Source of the DNA: Candidatus Woesearchaeota archaeon
GTDB taxonomy: Archaea > Nanobdellota > Nanobdellia > Woesearchaeales > GW2011-AR4
Direction: 5' to 3'
DNA length: 25,395 nt
NCBI GenBank assembly: GCA_016784195.1
Contig: JADHVE010000009.1
Span: 1-25,395 of the forward strand
The notes beneath the pieces were generated by a model that worked only from the letters and a program-made list of their open reading frames with translations, ran no database searches and was not told where the DNA came from. Positions 6,683 to 15,217 of this stretch are shown here, in pieces. The position numbers were made by a program, and so were the translations under genes. The first letter of the stretch is position 1. The number at the start of each line of letters is the position of its first letter.

Positions 6683-8794
6683 ATGTCAGATACAAAGATG
6701 AACACTAATGAATTTCTAAAACAGTTTCCTGAACGCCTTAAACACATCGAGAAAGTGTGCAAAGTTTATCCGATGCAAATATCTGAATATTATCTAAAAC
6801 TTATTAAGAACAAAGATGACCCTATTTGGAAACAATGCATTCCGGATATCCGAGAGATTGAAGACGAGGTTAATGAAGAAGATCCCTTGCTTGAGGAACA
6901 ATACACTCCTGTACCTGGCCTAATACACAGATATCCAGATAGGGCTTTACTTTTAGCAAACAATAAATGTGCTATGTATTGCAGATTCTGTACCAGAAAA
7001 AGAAAAGTCGGAAAGGATATCACAATCACAAAGAATATGATTATAGGTGCATTGCAGTATATCTCAAAACATAAGGAAATCAGAGATGTGATTGTTTCTG
7101 GAGGAGATCCTTTAATGATGAGTGATGATGGGCTGGAATTTATTCTTAGAAGCTTAAGGGAGATCAAACATGTTGAAATTATCCGAATAGGAACAAGAGT
7201 GCCGGGTGTTATTCCATCAAGAATCACTTCCACATTATGCAATATGATGAAGAAATATCACCCAATCTATATCAACTTGCATTTCGAGCATCCTATGGAG
7301 ATTACAGAAGAAAGCAAGAAAGCATGTAATATGCTTGCTGATTCAGGGTTCCCATTAGGGAGTCAAACTGTCCTTCTAAAAGGCATCAATGATAATGAAG
7401 AAGTAATGAAAGAACTGTTTCAAAAATTGATGGCTATGAGAATTAAACCCTATTATCTATATCAGGCAGATATGGTCAAAGGCACAGAACATTTCAGAAC
7501 ACCAGTTACTAAAGGGCTGGAAATAATTAAAAGCCTCCAAGGGCATACTTCAGGACTTGCAATCCCTCAATACATAATCGACACTCCAGGAGGGGGGAAA
7601 ATCCCTTTGATTCCGGATTATATTAAGTTTAAAAATAATGAAAAAATAATTATGGAGAACTTTGAAAATAAAATTGTAGAATACTATGAACCTAAGAGTT
7701 CAGGACGCAAAAAAAATAATAAATTCAAGATTGCTGTTGTATTCAATCTAAAAAAACAATCTGAGAAAAATAAACCAGAAGATTACTACGCAGAATTCGA
7801 TAATATTGAAGTACCCATAGCAATTCAAAAAGCATTAATCAAACTGACAGATAATGTAGATCTTCTAGAATCAGATAATAATCTTTTTGAAAAGCTCAAA
7901 AAAGGTAAGTACAATTTTGTTTTTAATATTGCTGAAGGGCTTCTTGGAGAATCCAGAGAAAGCCATGTACCTGCAATTCTTGAAATGCTTGGAATACCTT
8001 ATTCAGGTTCAGGAGTGTGCACACAAGCAATAACTCTTGATAAGCGAAGAAAAAAAGAGATATTAGGATTTCATAATATACCTACGCCAAGATTTCAGAT
8101 AATGAACTCGCCAATTGAAAAACTCAGCCAGCACCTTACTTACCCCCTCTTTGTGAAACCAAACTGTGAAGGAAGCAGTAAAGGAATAAGAAATAATTCC
8201 ATTGTCCATAATAAGGATGAATTAATGAAAGTTGTCATGAAAATTATAGAGGTCTATAATCAACCTGCTTTGATAGAGGAGTTCCTGCCTGGAAGGGAAT
8301 TCACTGTTAGTATACTTGGCAATAATCCCCCTGTAGTACTTCCGATAGTGGAAATCAAATTTGATTATCTTCCATCAGGCATAAATAATATAGATTCATA
8401 TGAAGTTAAGTGGTACTGGGATAATCCTAAAACAGCTAAAAAGGCAGTGCAATGCCCGGCTAAAATAGATGAAAAACTTGAGAAGCAAATCAAGAACATT
8501 GCACTAAAGACTTATTCTGCTCTGGGTTGTGTTGATTTTACAAGAATGGACCTCAGATTAGATGCTCATGGAATCCCAAATGTTATAGACGTAAACGCAT
8601 TGCCCGGCCTTATGCCTGACCCAAAAGAAAATTCAAGATTTCCTAAATCTTGTTATACCTTAGGAATGACTTTTGAAGAAATAATATATAAAATTCTATT
8701 CAGTGCAATGGAAAGATACGGCTTATTAGAAAAATATAATTTCCCCTCGGAAAAAGTTAAGTGTTTTGTAAAGATTAAAACGGAAAGATTATAA
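6683..8794 (+). CDS. Fusion: radical-SAM lysine 2,3-aminomutase (KamA) + D-Ala-D-Ala-ligase-like ATP-grasp
   Basis: 703 residues in two enzymes. Residues about 1-338 are a KamA-family radical-SAM/PLP aminomutase. The [4Fe-4S] cysteines are C96, C100 and C103 (CAMYCRFC), followed by SGGDPLM. The PLP lysine is probably K306 in DTPGGGKIP, one glycine shorter than the usual PGGGGK. D263 (QADMVKG) and D300 align with the two aspartates that hold the lysine side-chain amine in clostridial lysine 2,3-aminomutase (D293, D330), so lysine or a close analogue is the likely substrate. The usual KamA C-terminal zinc region is absent. Residues about 345-690 are an ATP-grasp ligase: VFNIAEG at 413-419, VKPNCEGSSKG, IEEFLPGREF, D623, D636, N638 and PG at 641-642. 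The canonical Ddl GGxSxE loop is missing, so the first substrate is probably not D-Ala. It heads a four-gene operon; TAATG links it to the SET gene. Confidence 0.93.
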   Translation: MSDTKMNTNEFLKQFPERLKHIEKVCKVYPMQISEYYLKLIKNKDDPIWKQCIPDIREIEDEVNEEDPLLEEQYTPVPGLIHRYPDRALLLANNKCAMYCRFCTRKRKVGKDITITKNMIIGALQYISKHKEIRDVIVSGGDPLMMSDDGLEFILRSLREIKHVEIIRIGTRVPGVIPSRITSTLCNMMKKYHPIYINLHFEHPMEITEESKKACNMLADSGFPLGSQTVLLKGINDNEEVMKELFQKLMAMRIKPYYLYQADMVKGTEHFRTPVTKGLEIIKSLQGHTSGLAIPQYIIDTPGGGKIPLIPDYIKFKNNEKIIMENFENKIVEYYEPKSSGRKKNNKFKIAVVFNLKKQSEKNKPEDYYAEFDNIEVPIAIQKALIKLTDNVDLLESDNNLFEKLKKGKYNFVFNIAEGLLGESRESHVPAILEMLGIPYSGSGVCTQAITLDKRRKKEILGFHNIPTPRFQIMNSPIEKLSQHLTYPLFVKPNCEGSSKGIRNNSIVHNKDELMKVVMKIIEVYNQPALIEEFLPGREFTVSILGNNPPVVLPIVEIKFDYLPSGINNIDSYEVKWYWDNPKTAKKAVQCPAKIDEKLEKQIKNIALKTYSALGCVDFTRMDLRLDAHGIPNVIDVNALPGLMPDPKENSRFPKSCYTLGMTFEEIIYKILFSAMERYGLLEKYNFPSEKVKCFVKIKTERL

Positions 8795-9198
8795 TGACTG
8801 TCCACATAAAAACCATAAAAGGAAAAGGTAGGGGGGGTTTTGCAGGAAAGGATTTTAAGAAGGGAGAAATAATCGAATTAGCCCCAGTTATAGTATTATC
8901 CCCAAAAGATAGAACCATAATTGAGAAAAGCAAACTTGATGATTATTATTTTGAATGGGGAAAAGATAACAAAGCTGCGGCAATAGTTATGGGATACGGT
9001 TCATTATACAATCATTCTTCAACCCCTAATGCTCATTTTATCCAAAATTTTAAAAAGAAACAGATTAAGTATAGATGCATAAAGAATATCAAAAAAGGTG
9101 ATGAAATAACAATAAATTATTATGGGAAAGTAAACGACAAAAGGTCAGTGTGGTTTGAGCTCAAATGTAAAAGATCAGAATGGCAAAAGAATGCCTAG
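8794..9198 (+). CDS. Stand-alone SET-domain protein (lysine methyltransferase family)
   Basis: A 134-residue protein that is essentially a minimal SET domain. It has an N-terminal GKGRGGFAGKDFKKGEIIE (the GxGxFA...KGE signature), YNHSSTPN at 72-79 (the NHxxxPN SAM/pseudoknot motif), and KKGDEITINYYG at 100-111 (the GEExTxxY motif with a catalytic-type tyrosine). No post-SET zinc cysteines are present; the tail is lysine-rich. SET enzymes move a methyl group from SAM to a lysine side-chain amine. Here the start codon shares its A with the preceding stop (TAATG), so translation is coupled to the aminomutase-ligase fusion. The target could be a lysine-derived metabolite or a protein of the pathway; that is inference. 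Confidence 0.9.
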   Translation: MTVHIKTIKGKGRGGFAGKDFKKGEIIELAPVIVLSPKDRTIIEKSKLDDYYFEWGKDNKAAAIVMGYGSLYNHSSTPNAHFIQNFKKKQIKYRCIKNIKKGDEITINYYGKVNDKRSVWFELKCKRSEWQKNA

Positions 9199-9230
9199 AA
9201 AATTCAACTACTGGGTGAAAATGGTTCAAG

Positions 9231-10628
9231 ATGAAAAATCAAGAGATACAAAAAATAAGGGAGTGCCTAGATTCACCTATAAAATTGGATACAGAATATT
9301 ACGGCAGATTAGTAATGAAAACAAACAAAAAAAGACATATTTATCAGCAAAGTGCAGAAAGTTTTGGAACACCCCAATATCTCCTGGATGAAAGAATATT
9401 GAAGATAAGATCAAAACAATTCAAAAAAGTATTTCAGTCATTTATCCCAAATTCAGAGTTCTATTATGCATTCAAAAGCAATGATCTCCCTTACTTAATA
9501 AACAAGATTAAAAAATTGGGATATAATGCTGACGTGGCAGGAAAGTTTGAGTTGATGCTTGCACTAAAATTAGGGTTCAAAAAAATATTATTTACAGGAC
9601 CTGGTAAAAACGAAGAAGAATTAATATTAGCGCTAAAAAATCATAATAAAGTAATAATCAATATTGACAACTCTGATGAACTTGACACTTTAACAAGAAT
9701 AATTAAAGAGAAACAATTCAAGCCAAATGTCAGGGTAAGCCTGAGAATATGCACGAGTGAGGAGTTAGCAAGAGAATGGTCAAAATTTGGAATTCCCCCT
9801 ATTGAATTGATCTCTATAATTAAAAAAATAATTGAAAATCCCGGGATAACATTGTGCGGTTTGCACTTCCATTCAAGCTGGAACAAAACCCCAGAAAGAT
9901 ACCAGGAGAACATCAGACTTCTGGGGAAAATGATTAAAAAGATTCCTGAAAAATATCTCAACACAATTAAATTCCTGGATATTGGTGGGGGGTTTGAGCC
10001 TGGAATGGAAGGAGAACTTCTAAAATCAACTATTAAAGGGAGAGCAATAGAGATATTAAACGAGCTTGACAAAAAAAATGATAAAAACACTAATTCATCT
10101 GATTTTATTGTAGAAGATCCAAAAGAGATATCAGAATTTGCCAAAGAAATCAGCAAAGAACTAAATAAAAGTATTTACCCAAAACTCAACAGAAAAATTA
10201 AAATCTATATCGAACCTGGAAGATACATCAGCAAGCATGCTACATTGATATTAACAAAAGTAATCTGTAATAAAGGTAATAGTGTTATTGCGGATGCAGG
10301 CCAGAACATAATCGGGGATGATTCATTGGCCTCATGGGAATATGCACCTATAATCAATTTAACCAGGCCCTCTCAAAAAAGAAATAAAATTATAGTTTAT
10401 GGTTCAACTTGCGATCCGCATGATATCTTAGGCTATAGTTATTATGGGAAAGAGATAAGGAAGGGAGACATGCTTGCAGTACTAAACCAAGGAGCGTATA
10501 CTTTTTCTTTTGCAAGAAGATTCATCAAACCAATTGCACAGTATATAGTTCTCAAGGAAAATGGGAAATTAAGCACAGCAAAAAAAGTTGAGACTTTTCA
10601 GGACAGGTATAGGGGCTGTAAACTATGA
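9231..10628 (+). CDS. PLP-dependent fold-III decarboxylase (LysA/ornithine decarboxylase family)
   Basis: 465 residues. The PLP lysine is K82 in FYYAFKSND. Other hallmarks are LHFHSSW at 211-217, the phosphate-binding LDIGGGF at 249-255, EPGRYIS at 328-334, the partner-subunit STCDPHD (C394, D395), and GAYTFSFARRF at 421-431. The arrangement fits diaminopimelate, ornithine, lysine or carboxynorspermidine decarboxylases. TCD followed by GAYTF is more ODC-like than typical LysA. An unusual lysine/asparagine-rich insert (about 278-315) precedes EPGR. Residues 1-45 are extra compared with the core, so the ATG at 9315 is an alternative start; the only Shine-Dalgarno-like element for 9231 is a distant GGGTGA at 9213. 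Its stop overlaps the next ATG by 4 bases. The substrate is probably a lysine-like or carboxy-diamine compound. Confidence 0.93.
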   Translation: MKNQEIQKIRECLDSPIKLDTEYYGRLVMKTNKKRHIYQQSAESFGTPQYLLDERILKIRSKQFKKVFQSFIPNSEFYYAFKSNDLPYLINKIKKLGYNADVAGKFELMLALKLGFKKILFTGPGKNEEELILALKNHNKVIINIDNSDELDTLTRIIKEKQFKPNVRVSLRICTSEELAREWSKFGIPPIELISIIKKIIENPGITLCGLHFHSSWNKTPERYQENIRLLGKMIKKIPEKYLNTIKFLDIGGGFEPGMEGELLKSTIKGRAIEILNELDKKNDKNTNSSDFIVEDPKEISEFAKEISKELNKSIYPKLNRKIKIYIEPGRYISKHATLILTKVICNKGNSVIADAGQNIIGDDSLASWEYAPIINLTRPSQKRNKIIVYGSTCDPHDILGYSYYGKEIRKGDMLAVLNQGAYTFSFARRFIKPIAQYIVLKENGKLSTAKKVETFQDRYRGCKL

Positions 10629-11953
10629 GTGTCAAAATAGGCGCCACAATAAACTCTCAAGGTTATCAAATTACTGTGGGAAACAAAAATTATAGCCTAT
10701 CATTACATGATTATTGGAAAGATATGAAAGAAAAAGGATTACTGATAGACAATATTACATATGCAAAGACTGCTGCCTTAAGAACCCTAGTAGAGGATAT
10801 CAACTACGATACATACAATCCATTTTTTAAAGAATTTATTGATTCAGGAATCAAAGGAGACTTACCGAGAATAGCAGATATCAAAGGTGAAAAGACACAG
10901 AATATTATTGCAGAATTTGATAAGTCAACAGTGAAATTTCAAAAAAAGCTGGAACAACAAACCCTTTCTGAAGTTGAGACAGATAATAATCATGCAGTGA
11001 TTGGGATGAGCATGGGCAAGGACAGTCTCCTGTCATTTGGATTGGCAGAGGAAATTGGGCTTAGATCAACTCTGATATTTTTTGAGGATATGGCAGGATA
11101 TAACAGTAATGAACATAAGATAAAAACAGGCTTAATAAATAATTTTACTAAACAATTTAACAAAAACATAATCAGCATTAAAGACAACACAGACCTGATA
11201 TATTACAGCAAGAATATCAAGAATAATTTTCATGAATATGATGGAACAAACGCTATTCTTTGTTTTGCTCTCCAGATGATACCTTTGGCAAACAATCAAA
11301 ACTCAAGATATATACTGTTAGGTAACGAACAAAATCACAATGATTTCTACATAAATAATGATGGTTACAAGACATACCCTTCTTTTGACCAGACCAGTGA
11401 ATATATGCAAGGGATAGATGATGTGATGAAAAAATTTACTAATGATAATATTAATGTAATGAGTATAATAGAGCCAATCTACAATCTAGCTGAAATGAAA
11501 ATACTGAAAAACAGATATCCTCAGTATCTAAAATATGTTATGTCTTGCAGCTCAAAAAAGCTTGCACAGCATAGGTGGTGCGGTCAATGCCCTATGTGTG
11601 CAAAGGCATATATTCTTGCATGCGCTGTTGGATTTAGTCCAAAAGATATGGGGCATAACCACAATATGTTTCTCAAAGAAAATGCAAAGTTATATCCTAT
11701 GTTTTCAAAACCGATTAGGCCATATGAGAAGCCAAAAGAGCAGAGAGATGAACAATTATTTGCTTTTTATCTTGCATATAAACATGGGGCGAAAGGCGAA
11801 CTTATCGATGAATTTAAGAAAAATTTCCTGGTGGAGGCCAAAGAACGGGAAGAAGAATTTCATAAAAGATTTTTTGGAATTCATACTTCGTTATCGATGC
11901 CAAGAAATATAAATTCAAAGATAACTTCTATACTTAAAGAGGAACTTAATTAA
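10625..11953 (+). CDS. PP-loop ATPase with four-cysteine site, possibly MurL-like epimerase/activating enzyme
   Basis: 442 residues. Residues 1-120 are a family-specific N-terminal domain. A PP-loop, SMGKDS at 129-134 after the strand AVIGM, shows an N-type ATP-pyrophosphatase fold that adenylates a substrate. Cysteines C308, C319, C322 and C325 (WCGQCPMC) form a likely zinc site. PP-loop followed by a late CGxCxxC occurs in QueC and, as I recall, in MurL, the ATP-dependent epimerase of the terminal glutamate of UDP-MurNAc-L-Ala-L-Glu. The length and the position next to a Ddl-like ligase fit MurL better than QueC, but this is from memory of motifs, not alignment. It probably activates a carboxylate of the operon's product. 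ATGA overlap with the decarboxylase indicates translational coupling. It is the last gene of the operon. Confidence 0.88.
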   Translation: MSVKIGATINSQGYQITVGNKNYSLSLHDYWKDMKEKGLLIDNITYAKTAALRTLVEDINYDTYNPFFKEFIDSGIKGDLPRIADIKGEKTQNIIAEFDKSTVKFQKKLEQQTLSEVETDNNHAVIGMSMGKDSLLSFGLAEEIGLRSTLIFFEDMAGYNSNEHKIKTGLINNFTKQFNKNIISIKDNTDLIYYSKNIKNNFHEYDGTNAILCFALQMIPLANNQNSRYILLGNEQNHNDFYINNDGYKTYPSFDQTSEYMQGIDDVMKKFTNDNINVMSIIEPIYNLAEMKILKNRYPQYLKYVMSCSSKKLAQHRWCGQCPMCAKAYILACAVGFSPKDMGHNHNMFLKENAKLYPMFSKPIRPYEKPKEQRDEQLFAFYLAYKHGAKGELIDEFKKNFLVEAKEREEEFHKRFFGIHTSLSMPRNINSKITSILKEELN

Positions 11954-12151
11954 AAAATTGAACCGGCACTAGAACAACCAGATCTGGATATTTGTAATTC
12001 ATTTAAAAAATTATCTGGAAAGAGGTTATTTGTTTTGACTCTTTGTCGTTTTTCTAATAAATTTTATCCAAATTCAAATTGAACATAACCTCAGCGCAAT
12101 GCTTGTACTTAACAAACAAATTTAGGTCAAAAATTATGGGTGACTAGAAAA

Positions 12152-12176
12152 CTCCCTGTCCAAAATTGGCAGGGGT
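12152..12176. terminator. Hairpin between convergent genes
   Basis: CTCCCTG (12152-12158) pairs with CAGGGG (12170-12175, one wobble), and CCA/TGG extends the stem around a bulged T. It lies about 30 bases past the minus-strand methyltransferase-like gene and about 200 bases past the aminomutase operon. Only short T runs follow on either strand, so a terminator role is tentative. The rest of 11954-12205 shows no gene. Confidence 0.35.
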
Positions 12177-12205
12177 TTCTGTAAAGCTGATTAGACAAAC
12201 TTAAA

Positions 12206-12913
12206 TTAACTGATTTTTTTAAAAATATAGACATCATAAACAGGCCCGATTCTTTTGCCTTCCAAGATGCAGATTAGTTTTAAGCCAATGCTGTCTAAGA
12301 ATGCCTTATCTTTTATGATGTTTGTAATTGAGCCTTCATGTATAGTCATGCCATCTTTTTTGGTGACTTTTGAGAAAACAGCTAATAGTTCTTTAGATGC
12401 TTTGTCAAATTCTTTATTGTCATCTATTCCGCTGTATTGGTCAAAAACTTCTTTGCTGAGAGAGATGTCAAAAGAATTGTCTTCTAATTGTTCTTTATAG
12501 TTATCTAATGAAATATGCTCTTTTTCTTCAATTGCAGAGTCTTTTTTTATTGCTTTACACCCTAATTTTTCTAAGTTAACTGCAAAATAACCGCCGATTT
12601 CCAGGATATTAAGGTTTTCTAATGGTCTTATTTTATATAATTCAGAAGACAGGTCAATATTCTCTTTTGTTATGTTGTTTTTTAATAATTCTTCATATTC
12701 CATTTTTTTATTTTTATTGATCAGCCACGATTCCATAATACACTGGAAGATTGTTTCATATTCCCAGTGGTTAGGCAGCTGGACAATATCCTGGAATCTT
12801 TTTTGTTTTGGCGTGAGAAAAATATCCTTGAGTAAGCTAGTTAGATAAGAACGTCTTTGATAAATCCTGTTGATGGTTTCTTTTGTGAAAAAAATATTAT
12901 TAAGTTCAGGCAT
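12206..12913 (-). CDS. Class I SAM-methyltransferase-like protein, divergent
   Basis: 235 residues. An N-terminal helical part (about 1-95) precedes a Rossmann-like core: LNILEIGGYFAVNLEKLGC resembles motif I (ILExGxG), and DNSFDISLSKEVFDQ resembles the post-motif II strand with an FD.I...V pattern. Near the end is a beta strand, VYDVYIFKKI. Motif I has only one clear glycine pair and lacks GxGxG, so SAM binding is plausible but not certain. A TATA-like ATTAATA at about 12937-12943 lies about 27 bases before the ATG, predicting a leaderless message. It follows EF-2 on the same strand after 120 bases that include a repeat. The substrate is unknown. Confidence 0.7.
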   Translation of the reverse strand: MPELNNIFFTKETINRIYQRRSYLTSLLKDIFLTPKQKRFQDIVQLPNHWEYETIFQCIMESWLINKNKKMEYEELLKNNITKENIDLSSELYKIRPLENLNILEIGGYFAVNLEKLGCKAIKKDSAIEEKEHISLDNYKEQLEDNSFDISLSKEVFDQYSGIDDNKEFDKASKELLAVFSKVTKKDGMTIHEGSITNIIKDKAFLDSIGLKLICILEGKRIGPVYDVYIFKKIS

Positions 12914-12984
12914 ATATCTAGGTTAATTACAGAAGTATTAATAGTTTTTTGTTGGATTAAATAATATATTTTTAAAAACAATAA

Positions 12985-13026
12985 ATGTGGAATAGAACTC
13001 AATGGTTTAAATTAATTGATAAAAAA
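12985..13026 (+). repeat. Dispersed intergenic repeat, copy 3
   Basis: GAACTCAATGGTTTAA followed by ATTAATTGAT and an A run matches GAACTTAATGGCTTAA, ATTAATGGAT and an A run at 20073-20106 with only a few changes. The preceding ATGTGGAATAGAA matches 24964-24977 (ATGTTGGAATAGAA). It lies just past the 3' end of EF-2, in opposite orientation. Confidence 0.5.
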
Positions 13027-13034
13027 AATATAAT

Positions 13035-15215
13035 CTAAACCCCAACCTGAGATTCTGATAATCCTTTTCTGGCCCTTATCTGCTTTATCACTTTTTCCTG
13101 TAGTTCGTTAGGAAGCTTTTCAAACATCTGGTCTACTAAAGAAGATGAACCACGGCCGCCTGTTGCTGAGCGTAAATCAGAACTCCATCCGAACATCTCT
13201 GCTACAGGCATTTTGGCTTTTATGATCATTGTTGAGCCTTCCTGCTGTGCATCTAAAAGCTGGCCCCTTTTATTGCTTATCAGTTTTGAGATGTCCCCTA
13301 AGAAATCAGCAGGAGCCTCTATTTGTATAATCTGCAAAGGCTCGTAAATCAAAGGTTTAGCAGTCATAAATGCTCCCCTTACTCCTTCTCTGACAGCAGG
13401 ATACATCTGAGCTGGGCCCCTATGGATAGCATCTTCATGCAGTTTCATATCTGTTAGTGAAATCTTTACTTTTATGCATGGCTCTTTTGCTAACGGCCCT
13501 TGTTTTATAACATCCTCAAACATGTCAAGGATCAGGTCAATTACTTCCCCTACATGCACTTGTCCTCGAGTCATGTCTATGAAAAGGTTGCCTTTGAAGA
13601 TATTCTTTACTTTCAGGGCTGTCTTGTTGTCCATGCCGCATTCAACTAGTGTATCCCTTATGGTCAAATCTTTCTTTTTGATTCTCATTTCAGGAAGATC
13701 TCCTTTTTTAATAGCATTATAAATAGAGTCTTCTAATGGATCTACCCTGAAGAATAAATGATTGTGCTTGTTGGGTGTTTTGCCCATTGCTTCCTGCGAA
13801 GGAGCTGTAACTGTTTCACGGAAAACAACAATCGGATCAGAGGTTGAAACCTCTACATTCTTTTCTGTCCTTATCCTGTTTTCAATAACTTCTAAATGGA
13901 GCTCGCCCATACCGTGCATTAAATGCTCTCCAGTCTCTTCATTGATTTCAATCTGAATAGTAGGGTCTTCTTTTGCGACCATCCTTAAAACATCAATTAA
14001 TTTTGGAAGGTCAGAGGGCTTTTTTGCCTCTATTGCTTTTGTAACAACTGGGTCAAATATATGAGTAATTTTTTCAAAAGGCTCTGTTTCTTTTTCAGTT
14101 ATTGTTTCTCCTGCATAAGACTTTATTCCTCCGACTCCTATAAAATTTCCTGCAGGTACATTATCCACAATTTCCCTTTTTGCACCGTTGTAGATAAAAA
14201 CCTGTTGTATTTTTGAGCTCTGCTTCATCCTATTTAAATAAACGCCTGTTCCTTTGCTCATTGTTCCTGAAAATAACCTTCCAGCTGAGATTTCTCCTGC
14301 CTGAGGGTCAACGACAATTTTAGTGATAACAAAAAATAAAGGACCGTTTGAATCGCAACTTGTTAATGAGATTCCTTCTTTGCTTTCTAAGTCTCCATGC
14401 CATATTTTTGGGATACGGTATTTTTGCGCTTTCAATGGATTCGGAAGATGGTTGATGACCATGTCTAAAACAACTTCATGCAATGGAGCTTTGTCCATAA
14501 GCGCTTTGTACTTCTCATGGTCTCCAGCAGGGTAATGTTCTATTATATCCTTAAAAGTTATTCCTTTGCTTTTCATGTACGGAATAGACAATGCCCAATT
14601 GTGGAAAGCAGAGCCAAAAGCAACACTTCCTTCCTGGACATTTACCTGCCATTTATCCCCATATTCTTTTGGAGCAATCTCTTTGATAAGCTTGTTTACT
14701 TCAGCAATTATTTTTATAAAGCGCTCCTGCATCTGTTCTGGAGTTAACTGCAGTTCTTTTATCAGGCGGTCAACTTTGTTTATAAAAAGAATTGGCTTTA
14801 CAAGCTCCCTTAGGGCCTGCCTTAAGACTGTTTCTGTCTGGGGCATGATGCTTTCAACTGCATCAACCAAGACAATTGCTCCATCAGTAGCCCTCATTGC
14901 CCTTGTTACATCTCCTCCAAAGTCAACGTGGCCTGGAGTGTCTAATAAGTTGATTAAATATTCTTTATCCTTGAAATGATGAACCATAGAAACAGCAGCA
15001 GTGTCAATTGTAATACCCCTTTCCTGCTCGTCTTCATGGAAATCCATCTTTAACGCTTTTCCAGCGTCTTCCTTGCTCATCATCCCGCAGCCTGAAAGAA
15101 GGTTATCGGAAAAGGTTGTCTTGCCATGATCAATATGGGCGCATATTGCGATATTTCTAATATTATCTGGCAACTTCATAATCTTAGTTACACTATCAAC
15201 CATCTTTTCTGCCAT
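13035..15215 (-). CDS. fusA: Translation elongation factor 2 (EF-2)
   Basis: The ribosomal translocase GTPase. 726 residues, normal for archaeal EF-2. The G1 P-loop AHIDHGKTT, switch I EDEQERGITID, G3 DTPGHVDFGG and G4 NKVDRL are all intact. Domain IV carries LHEDAIHRGPAQ, whose histidine (about residue 598) is the diphthamide site, so the modification target is kept. The C-terminal GWSSDLRSATGGRGS matches the family. The start is ATG 15215: GGAG at 15222-15225 lies 6 bases upstream, within the last codons of ndk, whose stop is 2 bases away. The in-frame TTG at 15227 would overlap ndk and bury this site. It is the last gene of the L7Ae-S28e-L24e-NDK operon, a slot held by aIF5B in many archaea. 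Confidence 0.97.
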   Translation of the reverse strand: MAEKMVDSVTKIMKLPDNIRNIAICAHIDHGKTTFSDNLLSGCGMMSKEDAGKALKMDFHEDEQERGITIDTAAVSMVHHFKDKEYLINLLDTPGHVDFGGDVTRAMRATDGAIVLVDAVESIMPQTETVLRQALRELVKPILFINKVDRLIKELQLTPEQMQERFIKIIAEVNKLIKEIAPKEYGDKWQVNVQEGSVAFGSAFHNWALSIPYMKSKGITFKDIIEHYPAGDHEKYKALMDKAPLHEVVLDMVINHLPNPLKAQKYRIPKIWHGDLESKEGISLTSCDSNGPLFFVITKIVVDPQAGEISAGRLFSGTMSKGTGVYLNRMKQSSKIQQVFIYNGAKREIVDNVPAGNFIGVGGIKSYAGETITEKETEPFEKITHIFDPVVTKAIEAKKPSDLPKLIDVLRMVAKEDPTIQIEINEETGEHLMHGMGELHLEVIENRIRTEKNVEVSTSDPIVVFRETVTAPSQEAMGKTPNKHNHLFFRVDPLEDSIYNAIKKGDLPEMRIKKKDLTIRDTLVECGMDNKTALKVKNIFKGNLFIDMTRGQVHVGEVIDLILDMFEDVIKQGPLAKEPCIKVKISLTDMKLHEDAIHRGPAQMYPAVREGVRGAFMTAKPLIYEPLQIIQIEAPADFLGDISKLISNKRGQLLDAQQEGSTMIIKAKMPVAEMFGWSSDLRSATGGRGSSSLVDQMFEKLPNELQEKVIKQIRARKGLSESQVGV

Positions 15216-15217
15216 TT

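Noticed and set aside
9155..9391. Plus-strand open frame spanning the SET-decarboxylase junction
   Set aside because: It overlaps both real genes in another frame, has no recognisable domain, and its composition looks like a shadow of them.
11535..11912. 125-codon plus-strand frame inside the PP-loop gene
   Set aside because: It lies wholly within the four-cysteine coding region in another frame; the annotated frame has clear motifs.
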